Origin: JBMCLJ01 sp048615375
GTDB lineage: Bacteria; Patescibacteriota; Dojkabacteria; JAOAGR01
DNA length: 8,788 nucleotides
NCBI GenBank assembly: GCA_048615375.1
Contig: JBMCLJ010000059.1
Location: forward strand, 1-8,788
Direction: 5' to 3'
Part shown: in pieces, positions 1-5,928 of the stretch
How positions within the stretch are numbered: the stretch's first letter is position 1
Layout: every line of letters begins with the position of its first letter
Translations under genes and position numbers: made by a program
Notes under the pieces: model-generated
What the model was told of the DNA's origin: nothing
Database searches by the model: none
What the model saw: the letters and a program-made list of their open reading frames with translations, nothing else

Positions 1-428
1 TGGACTGATCCTGACAGTATTTCATTTTGTGCAAGAAAATCTGCATAATCCGGTGTACCGCAACTCAAATCTTGATCCTGTTGTAGAGAGGTTCCTGGGC
101 TCCACGGTTTTGTACCAGTGAAGGCAGGATATTGAGTATGAATTATAGGCCAATACAAAACTCCATTACGACCAATACTTGCACCGGATTGAGTAAGAAT
201 TGCAGGATCTGGTAGTTGTCCCTGATCCACCCTTCCTTGTTGTGAGTGAGACCACGTATCTAAAAATGGGTTCATGGGATCTACACTCGAACTTTCAGCG
301 TGAACGCTTCTGTTCAAAATATGGAATAAAGATCCACTAATTACTCCAGCACCCAATGCAAAGGGAAGTGTGACTCTTGCTACTCGGTTTGATAAATGTA
401 TTCTTTCAAGCCTATTCTCGAAGGTCAT
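1..428 (-). CDS. Exported protein of unknown function, N-terminal part (cut by the window edge)
   Basis: An open minus-strand frame runs from an ATG at 428 off the left edge without a stop, giving at least 142 residues. The first 18 residues are polar and basic, followed by a hydrophobic stretch (about 19-38). An AxA-like signal peptidase I site, SVHA before ESSS, lies near residue 44, so the protein is probably exported. The mature part seen so far is rich in Pro, Gln, Ser, Trp and Tyr, with one Cys near residue 123, and matches no family I recognise. It follows the 490-1059 gene on the same strand after 61 bases. A TATACT box with an upstream TGn lies in that gap, so it probably has its own promoter. 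There is no Shine-Dalgarno site. The reading frame and signal peptide are seen directly; export is inferred. Confidence 0.75.
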   Translation of the reverse strand, partial: MTFENRLERIHLSNRVARVTLPFALGAGVISGSLFHILNRSVHAESSSVDPMNPFLDTWSHSQQGRVDQGQLPDPAILTQSGASIGRNGVLYWPIIHTQYPAFTGTKPWSPGTSLQQDQDLSCGTPDYADFLAQNEILSGSV

Positions 429-451
429 GAGTGAAAATGGAATTAGTAGCT

Positions 452-460
452 AGTATATCA
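452..460 (-). promoter_or_regulatory. Extended -10 promoter for the left-edge exported protein
   Basis: On the minus strand TGA-TATACT occupies 460-452, an extended -10 element. No good -35 box is seen 17 bases upstream. The predicted start of transcription would leave a leader of about 17 bases before the ATG at 428, without a Shine-Dalgarno site. Confidence 0.4.
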
Positions 461-489
461 CATTTATATAGAACTTTAGTATATACGGT

Positions 490-1059
490 TCAATTTCCCC
501 TACTCTGCGATATAACAATCGCGCCGGGAACGAACGCGAAACCGGCACGCAAGTAGTATCCATGCTTGCTTCCGTTACCAGTATCCTCGAATGTATAAAT
601 GATAAAGCTCTCGTACACTAAATTCTGGTAATCATCCTTAAAACACACCGCGTTGTCGTAGTTTTTTAACCACCAGGAAGGACTGCGGAGAGATATGTCA
701 GGTATCTTATCGCATTCAATGTGTAAAATATCCAGCGATTCACCGGCCTGGGCGGAGGTGTGATAGTTTGCATTTGTCTCGAGGATTTGTTCCAGGTTCG
801 AGTATCGGTGAGTAAAACGGAGCCGGGTGTAATTTGTGTCGAGATTGTAGATAATATCTGTAGTGTTTGCCGGATTTAAGTCTTCCCGGTTATCGGGGGG
901 GACCCAGCCCTTTGAACGCAGTTCAGACACGGTATCAGTAGACATGTCAGTATATTCTTTCGTTTCAGAAAGCATTTCACTAAGCCAGAAGCCAGCAACG
1001 CTCATGCCAACAATTATTAGCGCACCAATGATTATAAATATACTTTGTTTACGTTTCAT
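490..1059 (-). CDS. Single-pass membrane-anchored protein with GW.P and LDTN signature, function unknown
   Basis: This is a 189-residue protein. Residues 1-6 are basic, 7-26 form one membrane helix or uncleaved signal anchor, and the rest is probably outside the membrane. Around residues 51-82 it shows GWVP, then TDI, LDTN and RF. From memory, this arrangement (GW-P, DI, LDTN, F) recurs in uncharacterised small bacterial lipoproteins and membrane proteins; no biochemical role is known to me. There is no lipobox Cys here. A WW pair (129-130) and two Cys (about 116 and 139) could be structural. A longer frame starts at 1086, but the ATG at 1059 directly precedes the basic-hydrophobic signal and lies six bases after a CATAAT box, so it is preferred. 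The stop is TGA. The gene sits 61 bases upstream of the left-edge exported gene. Family link: moderate to low confidence. Confidence 0.75.
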   Translation of the reverse strand: MKRKQSIFIIIGALIIVGMSVAGFWLSEMLSETKEYTDMSTDTVSELRSKGWVPPDNREDLNPANTTDIIYNLDTNYTRLRFTHRYSNLEQILETNANYHTSAQAGESLDILHIECDKIPDISLRSPSWWLKNYDNAVCFKDDYQNLVYESFIIYTFEDTGNGSKHGYYLRAGFAFVPGAIVISQSRGN

Positions 1060-1065
1060 TACAGT

Positions 1066-1071
1066 ATTATG
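1066..1071 (-). promoter_or_regulatory. -10 box placing transcription start at the ATG (leaderless)
   Basis: CATAAT reads on the minus strand at 1071-1066, six bases before the ATG at 1059. A normal +1 would fall at the start codon. No convincing -35 box is seen, so the call rests on the -10 box and its repeated spacing in this window. Confidence 0.35.
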
Positions 1072-1166
1072 ATGCCAGGGGGACATGAAGCGTTATTATC
1101 ATCAATTTTAGATACCAATGTGACAAAAGTACATGTTATTTCTTCCCCTGTTTCGATTTGATACCG

Positions 1167-1211
1167 TTACCTTAAGTGATAATATATTTTATGCAAGGGC
1201 TGTTTTTTCAT
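1167..1211 (-). CDS. Possible 14-codon small ORF or leader peptide
   Basis: On the minus strand an ATG at 1211 opens a 14-residue frame (MKKQPLHKIYYHLR) ending in TAA at 1167. It is preceded at ideal spacing (six bases) by GGAGG (1222-1218), the best Shine-Dalgarno match in the window. The palindrome GATAATTATC lies directly upstream. The peptide is basic and not obviously a membrane segment. It lies about 108 bases upstream of the 490-1059 gene, so a leader peptide is conceivable. Such a short frame may also be chance; no homolog is known to me. Confidence 0.2.
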   Translation of the reverse strand: MKKQPLHKIYYHLR

Positions 1212-1364
1212 AAATGTCCTCCGATAATTATCCCGGAAAGTGTAAAGAATCGGTGGCAAGGCAAGTACGCTTTGAATGTAAAGCAAGTGGAGATGTATAT
1301 TTATTACATCAATTACATTTGGTTTAAGTAGATATAATCGGTCTTAATGAATAGTTCACCACAT

Positions 1365-1964
1365 TCAACATTCGGTTAAAAGCTCTGGATTACGTTTTCT
1401 CAGCTCACTGATAAAACCATCAAGATCACCTGAAACCCGCGTTAACTCTTGCTTTATAATACCAACGAGTGCATAAAATGTAACTCTTCCGTTGTGAGTC
1501 GTACATTCTTGTAACTCATCATCATGAGTAATTACTAAACCATAATAGTTCGACTTCGCTCCATCAGGGTCTGCAAAGTCAATAGGTTCTCCATTATCCA
1601 TATAGTCTGGACAACTAAACCTGCGACCGGTTTCAAATACGTACTTCCCCCAGGTTTGCAATAATTTTGTTGGCCACAAAGGGGGTGGTTCTTCCATTCT
1701 AGTACACGCAAGTCTCAAGTTTAATTCAAACCCAAAGCCGCTCATTTCTTTATCAGGAGATTCCTTTTCATAAGGTTCAGAAAATCCAATAGTAATATAA
1801 TGCCAGTAACCATTTTTGTTCTTATAAATCCAAATTGAGTCCAAAGGATCATCTCCACCCTCTCTCCATGTTCGCAATGGGGCGTGAACTACTGGTTCAT
1901 GATGCGGGTACATATTAGAGTAAATATTCACAAGTTGTTGTTTCGCTGTTTTTCCTTTAATCAT
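1365..1964 (-). CDS. Suppressor of fused (SUFU) domain protein
   Basis: This is a 199-residue soluble protein with no signal peptide or membrane helix. Its core matches the SUFU family (Pfam PF05076) from memory. It has DPLDSI at 39-44, then W54 with HYITIGFSEPYEKES (55-69), then SGFGFELNLRL (75-85), a Trp at 97, and KYVFETG (107-113). The later part, with the D-D-E-L and NGRVTF..LVGI stretches (about 148-170), fits the rest of the domain. In animals SUFU binds Gli factors in Hedgehog signalling. Bacterial SUFU proteins are often proposed, from genome context, to be immunity proteins of polymorphic toxins. No toxin is visible here, so that role is only inferred. The gene lies 58 bases after the GRAM-like gene on the same strand and may share its transcript. 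No Shine-Dalgarno site or clear own promoter is seen. Confidence 0.85.
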   Translation of the reverse strand: MIKGKTAKQQLVNIYSNMYPHHEPVVHAPLRTWREGGDDPLDSIWIYKNKNGYWHYITIGFSEPYEKESPDKEMSGFGFELNLRLACTRMEEPPPLWPTKLLQTWGKYVFETGRRFSCPDYMDNGEPIDFADPDGAKSNYYGLVITHDDELQECTTHNGRVTFYALVGIIKQELTRVSGDLDGFISELRKRNPELLTEC

Positions 1965-2022
1965 ATATGAAGCAAAAGTACTAAATAATTGTAAAAATCA
2001 AAATTTTCTTTGAGAAATCGTC

Positions 2023-2331
2023 TTATACTCTGGTCTGCACAAGCTCTATCCATTCATTCCTTCGTGGTACTACAAATTTTTCAATCGTGCCATTGTGGAG
2101 CTCGATGTATAGACCATTCGGGATAATTCCCAGTGTGTTTCTTGTGCCAAATGATTTTATGTCACTGTAGGGTATTGAAAGAATGTGATTCTGAACATTA
2201 AGTATATGCGACTTGGACACAACCCTTTGATTTGTCGCGTACAGTCTGCCTCCCACTGACTCTATACCTTTGAAGTGATTTGCACGGGTGTCTTTAAGTA
2301 GTGTTTCATCTGGTTGGAGTTCGATAGTCAT
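2023..2331 (-). CDS. Small GRAM / PH-like domain protein
   Basis: This 102-residue protein is almost entirely one domain of the GRAM or bacterial PH-like fold. An opening E-x-L stretch (about 5-12) is followed by GGRLYATNQRVV (27-38), typical of the second and third strands of GRAM domains. Then come NHILSIPYSDI (48-58), NTLGIIPNGLYIE (65-77) and a final strand with FVVPRRNEWIE (86-96). GRAM domains in eukaryotes bind membrane lipids or proteins; in bacteria the role is mostly unknown. No signal peptide or membrane helix is present, so it is probably cytoplasmic or membrane-peripheral. It is the first gene of a probable GRAM-SUFU pair and divergent from the TPR gene, with 182 bases between the start codons. 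No Shine-Dalgarno site precedes the ATG. Family recognition is from sequence pattern; partner and function are unknown. Confidence 0.8.
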   Translation of the reverse strand: MTIELQPDETLLKDTRANHFKGIESVGGRLYATNQRVVSKSHILNVQNHILSIPYSDIKSFGTRNTLGIIPNGLYIELHNGTIEKFVVPRRNEWIELVQTRV

Positions 2332-2352
2332 GATATTGTTTTAGTATGTTGA

Positions 2353-2381
2353 AGTATACTAAAAATTAAAATAGATGGGAA
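2353..2381 (-). promoter_or_regulatory. Possible promoter for the GRAM-SUFU pair
   Basis: On the minus strand TTCCCA (2381-2376) and TATACT (2358-2353) are separated by 17 bases. The predicted transcript would have a leader of about 14 bases before the ATG at 2331, without a Shine-Dalgarno site. The -35 match is 4 of 6. Confidence 0.4.
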
Positions 2382-2477
2382 AAGAAGAATAATCAATCAC
2401 TCCACTATATGTATTACGAATACATTTAGAACACATTGTATATACATTACGCCTATAATCATACACTGCTAAATTGC

Positions 2478-2506
2478 TTGTGCGTAATAGATTTTTTTGA
2501 TATGCT
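2478..2506 (+). promoter_or_regulatory. Promoter of the TPR gene, predicted leaderless
   Basis: TTGTGC (2478-2483), a 17-base spacer and TATGCT (2501-2506) preceded by TGA (extended -10) form a good sigma70-type promoter. The -10 box ends seven bases before the ATG at 2514, so transcription would begin at or one base before that codon. This excludes the upstream start at 2436. Confidence 0.55.
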
Positions 2507-2513
2507 ACATGGT

Positions 2514-3764
2514 ATGCAATCATCACCACAGGAACAAGTCACTCAATATACCGAAGAGATAAGTAAACATCCTGATAACCATGAAGCTTATTTCTATCGC
2601 GGATCGGCGTACTTGAGTCTTGGTGAGTATGAGCTTGCACTTCACGATTTAACTAAATCTATTGAGTTAAAATCAAACTTAGCTGAGAAGTATTTCAAAC
2701 GTGGGTTAGTATATTACCATCTTGAAGAGTTTGAGAATGCGATAGATGATTTTAGTACATCACTACAACACAAGGATGGAGCATTTGCGTCTCTCAATAA
2801 TAGAGCATTAGCGTATCTCAATAGAGGTTCCTCATACATGGCGATAGGTAAAACAGATGAGGCATTCGCAGATTTTAACAAAACAATAGAGCTTAATCCT
2901 GACGAACAACTGGCGTGGTACAACCGGGGGGGAATGTTACTTGAACAAGAGAAATATAAAGATGCTATTGCAGATTTTACAAGATCGATTGAGTTACTTC
3001 CAAAGGAAGAAAAGTATCATAATCGAGCTATATGTTTAGATGCTTTAGGAAAGTGTCAGGAGGCTATAGAAGACTTCACCGCTGCAATAGACACTAACCC
3101 GCAATACGTGGAGTCGTACTATAGTAGAGGACTCGTGTATACAGATCTAAAAGAATTTGAAAAAGCAGTTGAAGACTTTTCTTCTGCTCTAGAGATTAAT
3201 CCTGATTTTACTGCAGCAAAATACCAGAGAGGACGTGTCTATCTATTAGAACTCGAAAAGCCTGAAGAAGCTGAGCGAGACCTTTTGCAGGTAGTTGAAG
3301 TAGAACCTGAAGACGTTTACTCGCATTTTTACCTGAGTGTTATCAGCTATGGGAATGAGAGATATGAGGAAACTATAAAAAAATTGACATATGTGCTTTC
3401 CCTTGACTCAGAGTTTAAGCAAGCGTACTTTTTCCGTGGAAAGGCGTATTACCATATTGAGGAATATGAAAAAGCAATTGAAGATCTTACCGTAATCATC
3501 GATGAGAGACCTGACATGGTCGAGATGCTCTACTATCGTGGCTTGTCGTACTTTCACCTTGAGAATTATGAAAATGCACTCAAAGACATGAATAATGTCA
3601 TTGCCACTACTCAAGGCTTCAGCAGAAGTTACCTGGCGCGAGGTGCTTGTTATGCAGAGTTTGGAGAAATTGACAAAGCTATTCAAGACTTCTCAAAAGC
3701 CCTTGAGCTTGAACCGGGTTTAGAGATTGCAAAAGAAGAGTTAGCAAGGTTGAAAAAAAAGTAA
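2514..3764 (+). CDS. Tetratricopeptide repeat (TPR) protein, about 11 repeats
   Basis: This 416-residue protein is nearly all TPR, a helix-turn-helix repeat that forms a superhelical protein-binding scaffold. After a half repeat (about 5-22), roughly eleven 34-residue units follow, starting near residues 23, 57, 99, 133, 167, 199, 233, 268, 302, 336 and 370. Most show the Y-x-x-RG, A/G-x-x-Y and A-I-x-D-F/L positions and end in NP or a similar turn. With this start there is no signal peptide or membrane helix, so it is probably cytoplasmic. The open frame reaches back to 2436, but those 26 residues cover the promoter and do not look like TPR; the ATG at 2514 fits the promoter, and 2502 is the only other close candidate. 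A 24-base tandem duplication lengthens the junction before the third repeat. There is no catalytic domain, so the partner is unknown. Confidence 0.9.
   Translation: MQSSPQEQVTQYTEEISKHPDNHEAYFYRGSAYLSLGEYELALHDLTKSIELKSNLAEKYFKRGLVYYHLEEFENAIDDFSTSLQHKDGAFASLNNRALAYLNRGSSYMAIGKTDEAFADFNKTIELNPDEQLAWYNRGGMLLEQEKYKDAIADFTRSIELLPKEEKYHNRAICLDALGKCQEAIEDFTAAIDTNPQYVESYYSRGLVYTDLKEFEKAVEDFSSALEINPDFTAAKYQRGRVYLLELEKPEEAERDLLQVVEVEPEDVYSHFYLSVISYGNERYEETIKKLTYVLSLDSEFKQAYFFRGKAYYHIEEYEKAIEDLTVIIDERPDMVEMLYYRGLSYFHLENYENALKDMNNVIATTQGFSRSYLARGACYAEFGEIDKAIQDFSKALELEPGLEIAKEELARLKKK
2787..2834 (+). repeat. In-frame 24-base tandem duplication inside the TPR gene
   Basis: GCGTCTCTCAATA at 2787 recurs as GCGTATCTCAATA at 2811, with 12 of 13 bases alike and exactly 24 bases apart. 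It encodes two similar eight-residue segments, SLNNRALA and YLNRGSSY, and adds eight residues beyond the usual 34-residue spacing between repeats two and three. The reading frame is kept. Confidence 0.55.
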
Positions 3765-3802
3765 GGTATTCAGGTTTTCACTACATCACTCAAAAGTATA
3801 TA

Positions 3803-3821
3803 GCTGTGATATAATAACAGC
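3803..3821 (+). promoter_or_regulatory. Extended -10 promoter with flanking inverted repeat
   Basis: TGA-TATAAT (3807-3815) is an extended -10 element. It lies between GCTGT (3803-3807) and ACAGC (3817-3821), an inverted repeat with a nine-base centre, so a repressor site is conceivable. Transcription would start near 3822, leaving a leader of about 28 bases that contains GAGG at 3842-3845. Confidence 0.45.
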
Positions 3822-3849
3822 CATAGGAATATGTAATATTTGAGGTTAA

Positions 3850-4395
3850 ATGGAGGGATTACCTGTAACAACAGCATTAATTCGTCCTGAGGGCGGTTGT
3901 GATGTTATCCCTCCTGGAGGGGGAATATTGGTGAGGATAGCTTTATTGTCAGAAGTAGATCTCAATGAAGCTATATTCGGTCCAACATCAAAGACTCAGC
4001 ACTCCTACTGGGATCCGATGTCACAATTCGTAAACAGTCATGACTATCGTGTACTTGTATTTCAGCACCTTTTAGATCCTGGTCAAGATTGGAAAAAGAA
4101 TACAGCAATACAAGTAGGGCCAACATTTCACGGTAGTGGAATGCCGATTAAACTTATGTTTAACACTCTACTTGCAGTTGGGATTCTACCTGATTCGTAT
4201 ATCCGAGAACAGTTACTAGGGAGAAATATATATAATGTGCTGGAATTCATTCACCGAGGGTGGGATGATTGGACGAGAAATCCTTCCATTTACTGGGAAA
4301 CAATGGAATGGTGGCATGGTTCGGAAGGTTCCGATATTTTAAGTGCAAACGTACAGGGAAGCTTAGGAAGTTTGGGAGGTATAACACCAGTTTGA
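3850..4395 (+). CDS. Protein of unknown function, probably the N-terminal part of an interrupted gene
   Basis: This is a 181-residue frame from ATG 3850 to TGA 4393-4395. GAGG at 3842-3845, four bases from the ATG, gives one of the few Shine-Dalgarno sites in the window, and a TGn-TATAAT promoter lies upstream. No family is recognised. The N-terminus is Gly/Pro-rich; the centre (about 70-145) has plausible strand and helix segments; residues about 135-155 are Trp-rich (WDDWT, YWETMEWWHG). No signal peptide or membrane helix is clear. The same frame stays open for another 101 codons after the TGA, with coding-like content (4396-4698), so the stop may be premature or the gene a pseudogene. The neighbouring phosphoribosyltransferase is also broken. 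It follows the TPR gene by 85 bases. Function cannot be stated. Confidence 0.6.
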   Translation: MEGLPVTTALIRPEGGCDVIPPGGGILVRIALLSEVDLNEAIFGPTSKTQHSYWDPMSQFVNSHDYRVLVFQHLLDPGQDWKKNTAIQVGPTFHGSGMPIKLMFNTLLAVGILPDSYIREQLLGRNIYNVLEFIHRGWDDWTRNPSIYWETMEWWHGSEGSDILSANVQGSLGSLGGITPV

Positions 4396-4698
4396 GAAAG
4401 AAGGAATCATCTGAAACCAGTCATAAACACATTTGCAGATCTTTGGATTTGTGAACCTACTAATAGACATTTGGAAGTAGGAATGCATAATCCACAAAAA
4501 TTTATTGAATACTTGCTTAAACTTATGGTTTTCGAAACGCTTGACCCAGATCAGGAAAGTGTTGAATATCGCCCTTTTATTGAACCACCACTCACGAGTC
4601 GTATACCAGCTTGCAGAGAAGACGTTCAACCTCAGCCTCGGATCTCTAAGATTTTGAATACTTTACGTCTTGTCAAGGCTATTAAAAGTTCAACTTAA
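4396..4698 (+). pseudogene. In-frame continuation after the TGA, probable C-terminal part of the 3850 gene
   Basis: Directly after the TGA at 4393-4395, the same frame is open for 100 sense codons and ends in TAA (4696-4698). The translation looks like protein rather than random sequence: it has TFADLWICEPTNRHLEVG, then a likely helix FIEYLLKLMVFETL, then a Pro-rich linker and a basic end. The first ATG is at 4483, with no Shine-Dalgarno site or leaderless promoter at it, and the coding-like sequence begins well before it. A continuous 282-codon gene with a nonsense change is therefore the simplest reading. Other options are a sequencing error, stop readthrough, or a separate small gene. No selenocysteine-type hairpin was evident after the TGA. 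No family is recognised. Confidence 0.45.
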
Positions 4699-4721
4699 GT
4701 GTTTAGGGGAGATGTTAGTAA

Positions 4722-4750
4722 TTGTTAATGTTTTGTTCTTAGTGTACTAT
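4722..4750 (+). promoter_or_regulatory. Promoter of the phosphoribosyltransferase gene, predicted leaderless
   Basis: TTGTTA (4722-4727), a 17-base spacer and TACTAT (4745-4750) form a good promoter. The -10 box ends six bases before the ATG at 4757, putting transcription start on the start codon. This supports 4757 over the upstream frame start at 4670. Confidence 0.55.
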
Positions 4751-4756
4751 ATACGT

Positions 4757-5252
4757 ATGATTCCTTCTAAATCACCTCTATACGATATTCTCTCCTGGGA
4801 GGATATTTATGTGTTATGTCAGGACATTGTCAGGAAGGTTCAGGTGTCAGGATATAATTACGACGCTATTCTGGCGGTCGCGAGAGGGGGATTTGTTCCT
4901 GCGTGCATTGTCGCGAACCAGCTTGGTATACGTAATGTGTTTTCTGTGTCTCTTCGTCGTACTGATTCTGACAGACAGGAGGCGGAGCTTATTACTCCTG
5001 AGGTGGTTGGATTGCAACCTGATATTTTACGCGATAAAGATCGGATACTCGTTGTGGATGATATTGTCGATAAGGGCGGAATCAGTAAGATGCATTGTTA
5101 CACTTCTTCAAGAGCATGGGATAGAAAAGTACGATATCGCTGCACTCGTCATCCGCCCTGAGCTGACACTCCCATTTCCTATCGAGTATATTGGCACAGC
5201 ACTTGCCAACTGGGTCGTATTTCCCTGGGAAAAAATGCACGAGGAAATATGA
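4757..5252 (+). pseudogene. Phosphoribosyltransferase (COG2236-like), broken by a one-base frameshift
   Basis: The expected product of about 164 residues is a purine-type phosphoribosyltransferase that joins a base to PRPP. The N-terminal SWEDIYVL segment (13-20), AVARGGFVPA (40-49) and the PRPP-binding VVDDIVDKGG (99-108) read from ATG 4757. After about 5080 this frame runs into unrelated sequence and stops at 5161. The frame shifted by +1 carries the rest: a helix ending LLQEHGIEKYD, IRPE and a final NWVVFPWEK before TGA at 5250-5252. A WxVFPWE end is, from memory, typical of COG2236 hypoxanthine-type phosphoribosyltransferases. The break lies near 5074-5085, as if one base were inserted. 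No slippery heptamer or in-frame stop is present there, so programmed frameshifting is unlikely; a real mutation or a sequence error remains. If repaired, the enzyme would be complete and cytoplasmic, acting in purine salvage. The exact base substrate is unknown. Confidence 0.8.
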
Positions 5253-5298
5253 GAAAGTGTATCCATGTGATACTGACTATCCGTAAGATATAAATACT

Positions 5299-5868
5299 GT
5301 GGAAACGGGAAATATTGAGTCTTTTTTAAGAGATGTGAGGTATTGCAGGTTATTAAAAAGTTTTTTTTATCCGATAAGCGTTTCACATTTACCCCATGTA
5401 TTACCTGCCTCAATAACTAATCTTTTCAATAATCCTGTATCAGCTTTAACGAATGAAACAAATATAATTAACCTCCTTACGCTTAACTACCGGAATGAAA
5501 GATATTATACAAGAAGCGCTCAAACCTTGACTCAGCTTCCATCCATCATACAACAGAGTCATCAGTATCCTCTAGCTGTGCTATATCAACAAAACCCTCA
5601 ATTACCTGCTGTTCCTGAAACCGATGAGCTAATGATCATGCAGGAGATGTGCGCATCTTTTCATATACCATTAGTGATGAGAGCGAGTACAGTGGGCAAT
5701 ATAGCTTGTTTGCGCACAGCATCTACGCAGAATATGGTGAGGGTGCCGAACGCAGATGAGCGAATAACTATGCGGGAAAGATGGGATGTTGCCCGTTCAT
5801 CTCAAAATCCCTTCCCTGAAATACAAGATCACATGAAAGCATTAGGCATTGGAATGTATTTTTTGTAA
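5299..5868 (+). CDS. Uncharacterised protein with a possible degenerate methylglyoxal-synthase-like domain
   Basis: This is a 189-residue frame starting at GTG 5299; no usable ATG occurs before residue 112, and AT-rich -10-like boxes (5287-5294) end four to six bases upstream, as in the leaderless genes nearby. The N-terminal 40 residues are not recognised. Residues about 50-135 can be aligned by eye with methylglyoxal-synthase-like domains: TNETNII corresponds to the phosphate loop, LAVLYQQNP to the strand ending in DP, then AVPETDEL, and FHIPLVMRAST to the NIP......T strand and loop. The spacing between NP, IP and T is almost the same as in E. coli MgsA. The GGDQQ catalytic Asp and the active-site His are absent, so synthase activity is unlikely. 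The match was not tested by any search. No signal peptide or membrane helix is seen. Confidence 0.55.
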   Translation: METGNIESFLRDVRYCRLLKSFFYPISVSHLPHVLPASITNLFNNPVSALTNETNIINLLTLNYRNERYYTRSAQTLTQLPSIIQQSHQYPLAVLYQQNPQLPAVPETDELMIMQEMCASFHIPLVMRASTVGNIACLRTASTQNMVRVPNADERITMRERWDVARSSQNPFPEIQDHMKALGIGMYFL

Positions 5869-5882
5869 TAAATAATACACTA

Positions 5883-5906
5883 CAGGGACAAAAATTTCTG
5901 TCCCTG
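5883..5906. terminator. Hairpin between convergent genes, probable two-way terminator
   Basis: CAGGGACA (5883-5890) pairs perfectly with TGTCCCTG (5899-5906) around an eight-base AT-rich loop; ACTAC (5879-5883) and GTAGT (5912-5916) could partly extend it. It lies 14 bases after the plus-strand stop at 5868 and 22 bases beyond the minus-strand stop at 5929. T-rich tracts after the stem are imperfect on both strands. Confidence 0.65.
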
Positions 5907-5928
5907 ATAATGTAGTAAAAAAGTTAGC

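Larger units (their letters stand above)
1060..1364. other. 305-base gap without a standard gene
   Basis: This gap lies between two minus-strand genes. It holds a perfect 10-base palindrome GATAATTATC (1223-1232), a minus-strand GGAGG followed by a 14-codon reading frame (1167-1211), a doubled ATTACAT (about 1304-1319), and a plus-strand TATAAT (1333-1338) with no gene after it. No tRNA, terminator hairpin or decayed coding frame was recognised. Confidence 0.6.

Noticed and set aside
1060..1086. Start of the 490-1059 gene at ATG 1086
   Set aside because: It adds nine residues ahead of the typical basic-hydrophobic signal and includes the CATAAT box; ATG 1059 is better.
1333..1338. Plus-strand TATAAT as a promoter
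   Set aside because: No -35 box or plus-strand gene follows; probably chance in AT-rich sequence.
2436..2513. N-terminal extension of the TPR protein to 2436
   Set aside because: It covers the TTGTGC-17-TATGCT promoter and its translation does not look like TPR; the ATG at 2514 fits the promoter.
4670..4756. Start of the phosphoribosyltransferase at 4670
   Set aside because: The 29 extra residues include the promoter and overlap the 3850 gene's continuation (to 4698); ATG 4757 matches the family's usual length.
3850..5252. Alternative genetic code with UGA as glycine, as in Gracilibacteria
   Set aside because: TGA also occurs as a natural-looking stop of the 490, 5252 and 6758 ends, and no other gene contains in-frame TGA codons.
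5108..5413. Minus-strand 101-codon frame as a gene
   Set aside because: It overlaps the clearly coding phosphoribosyltransferase C-terminus and the start of the 5299 gene, and has no recognisable features.
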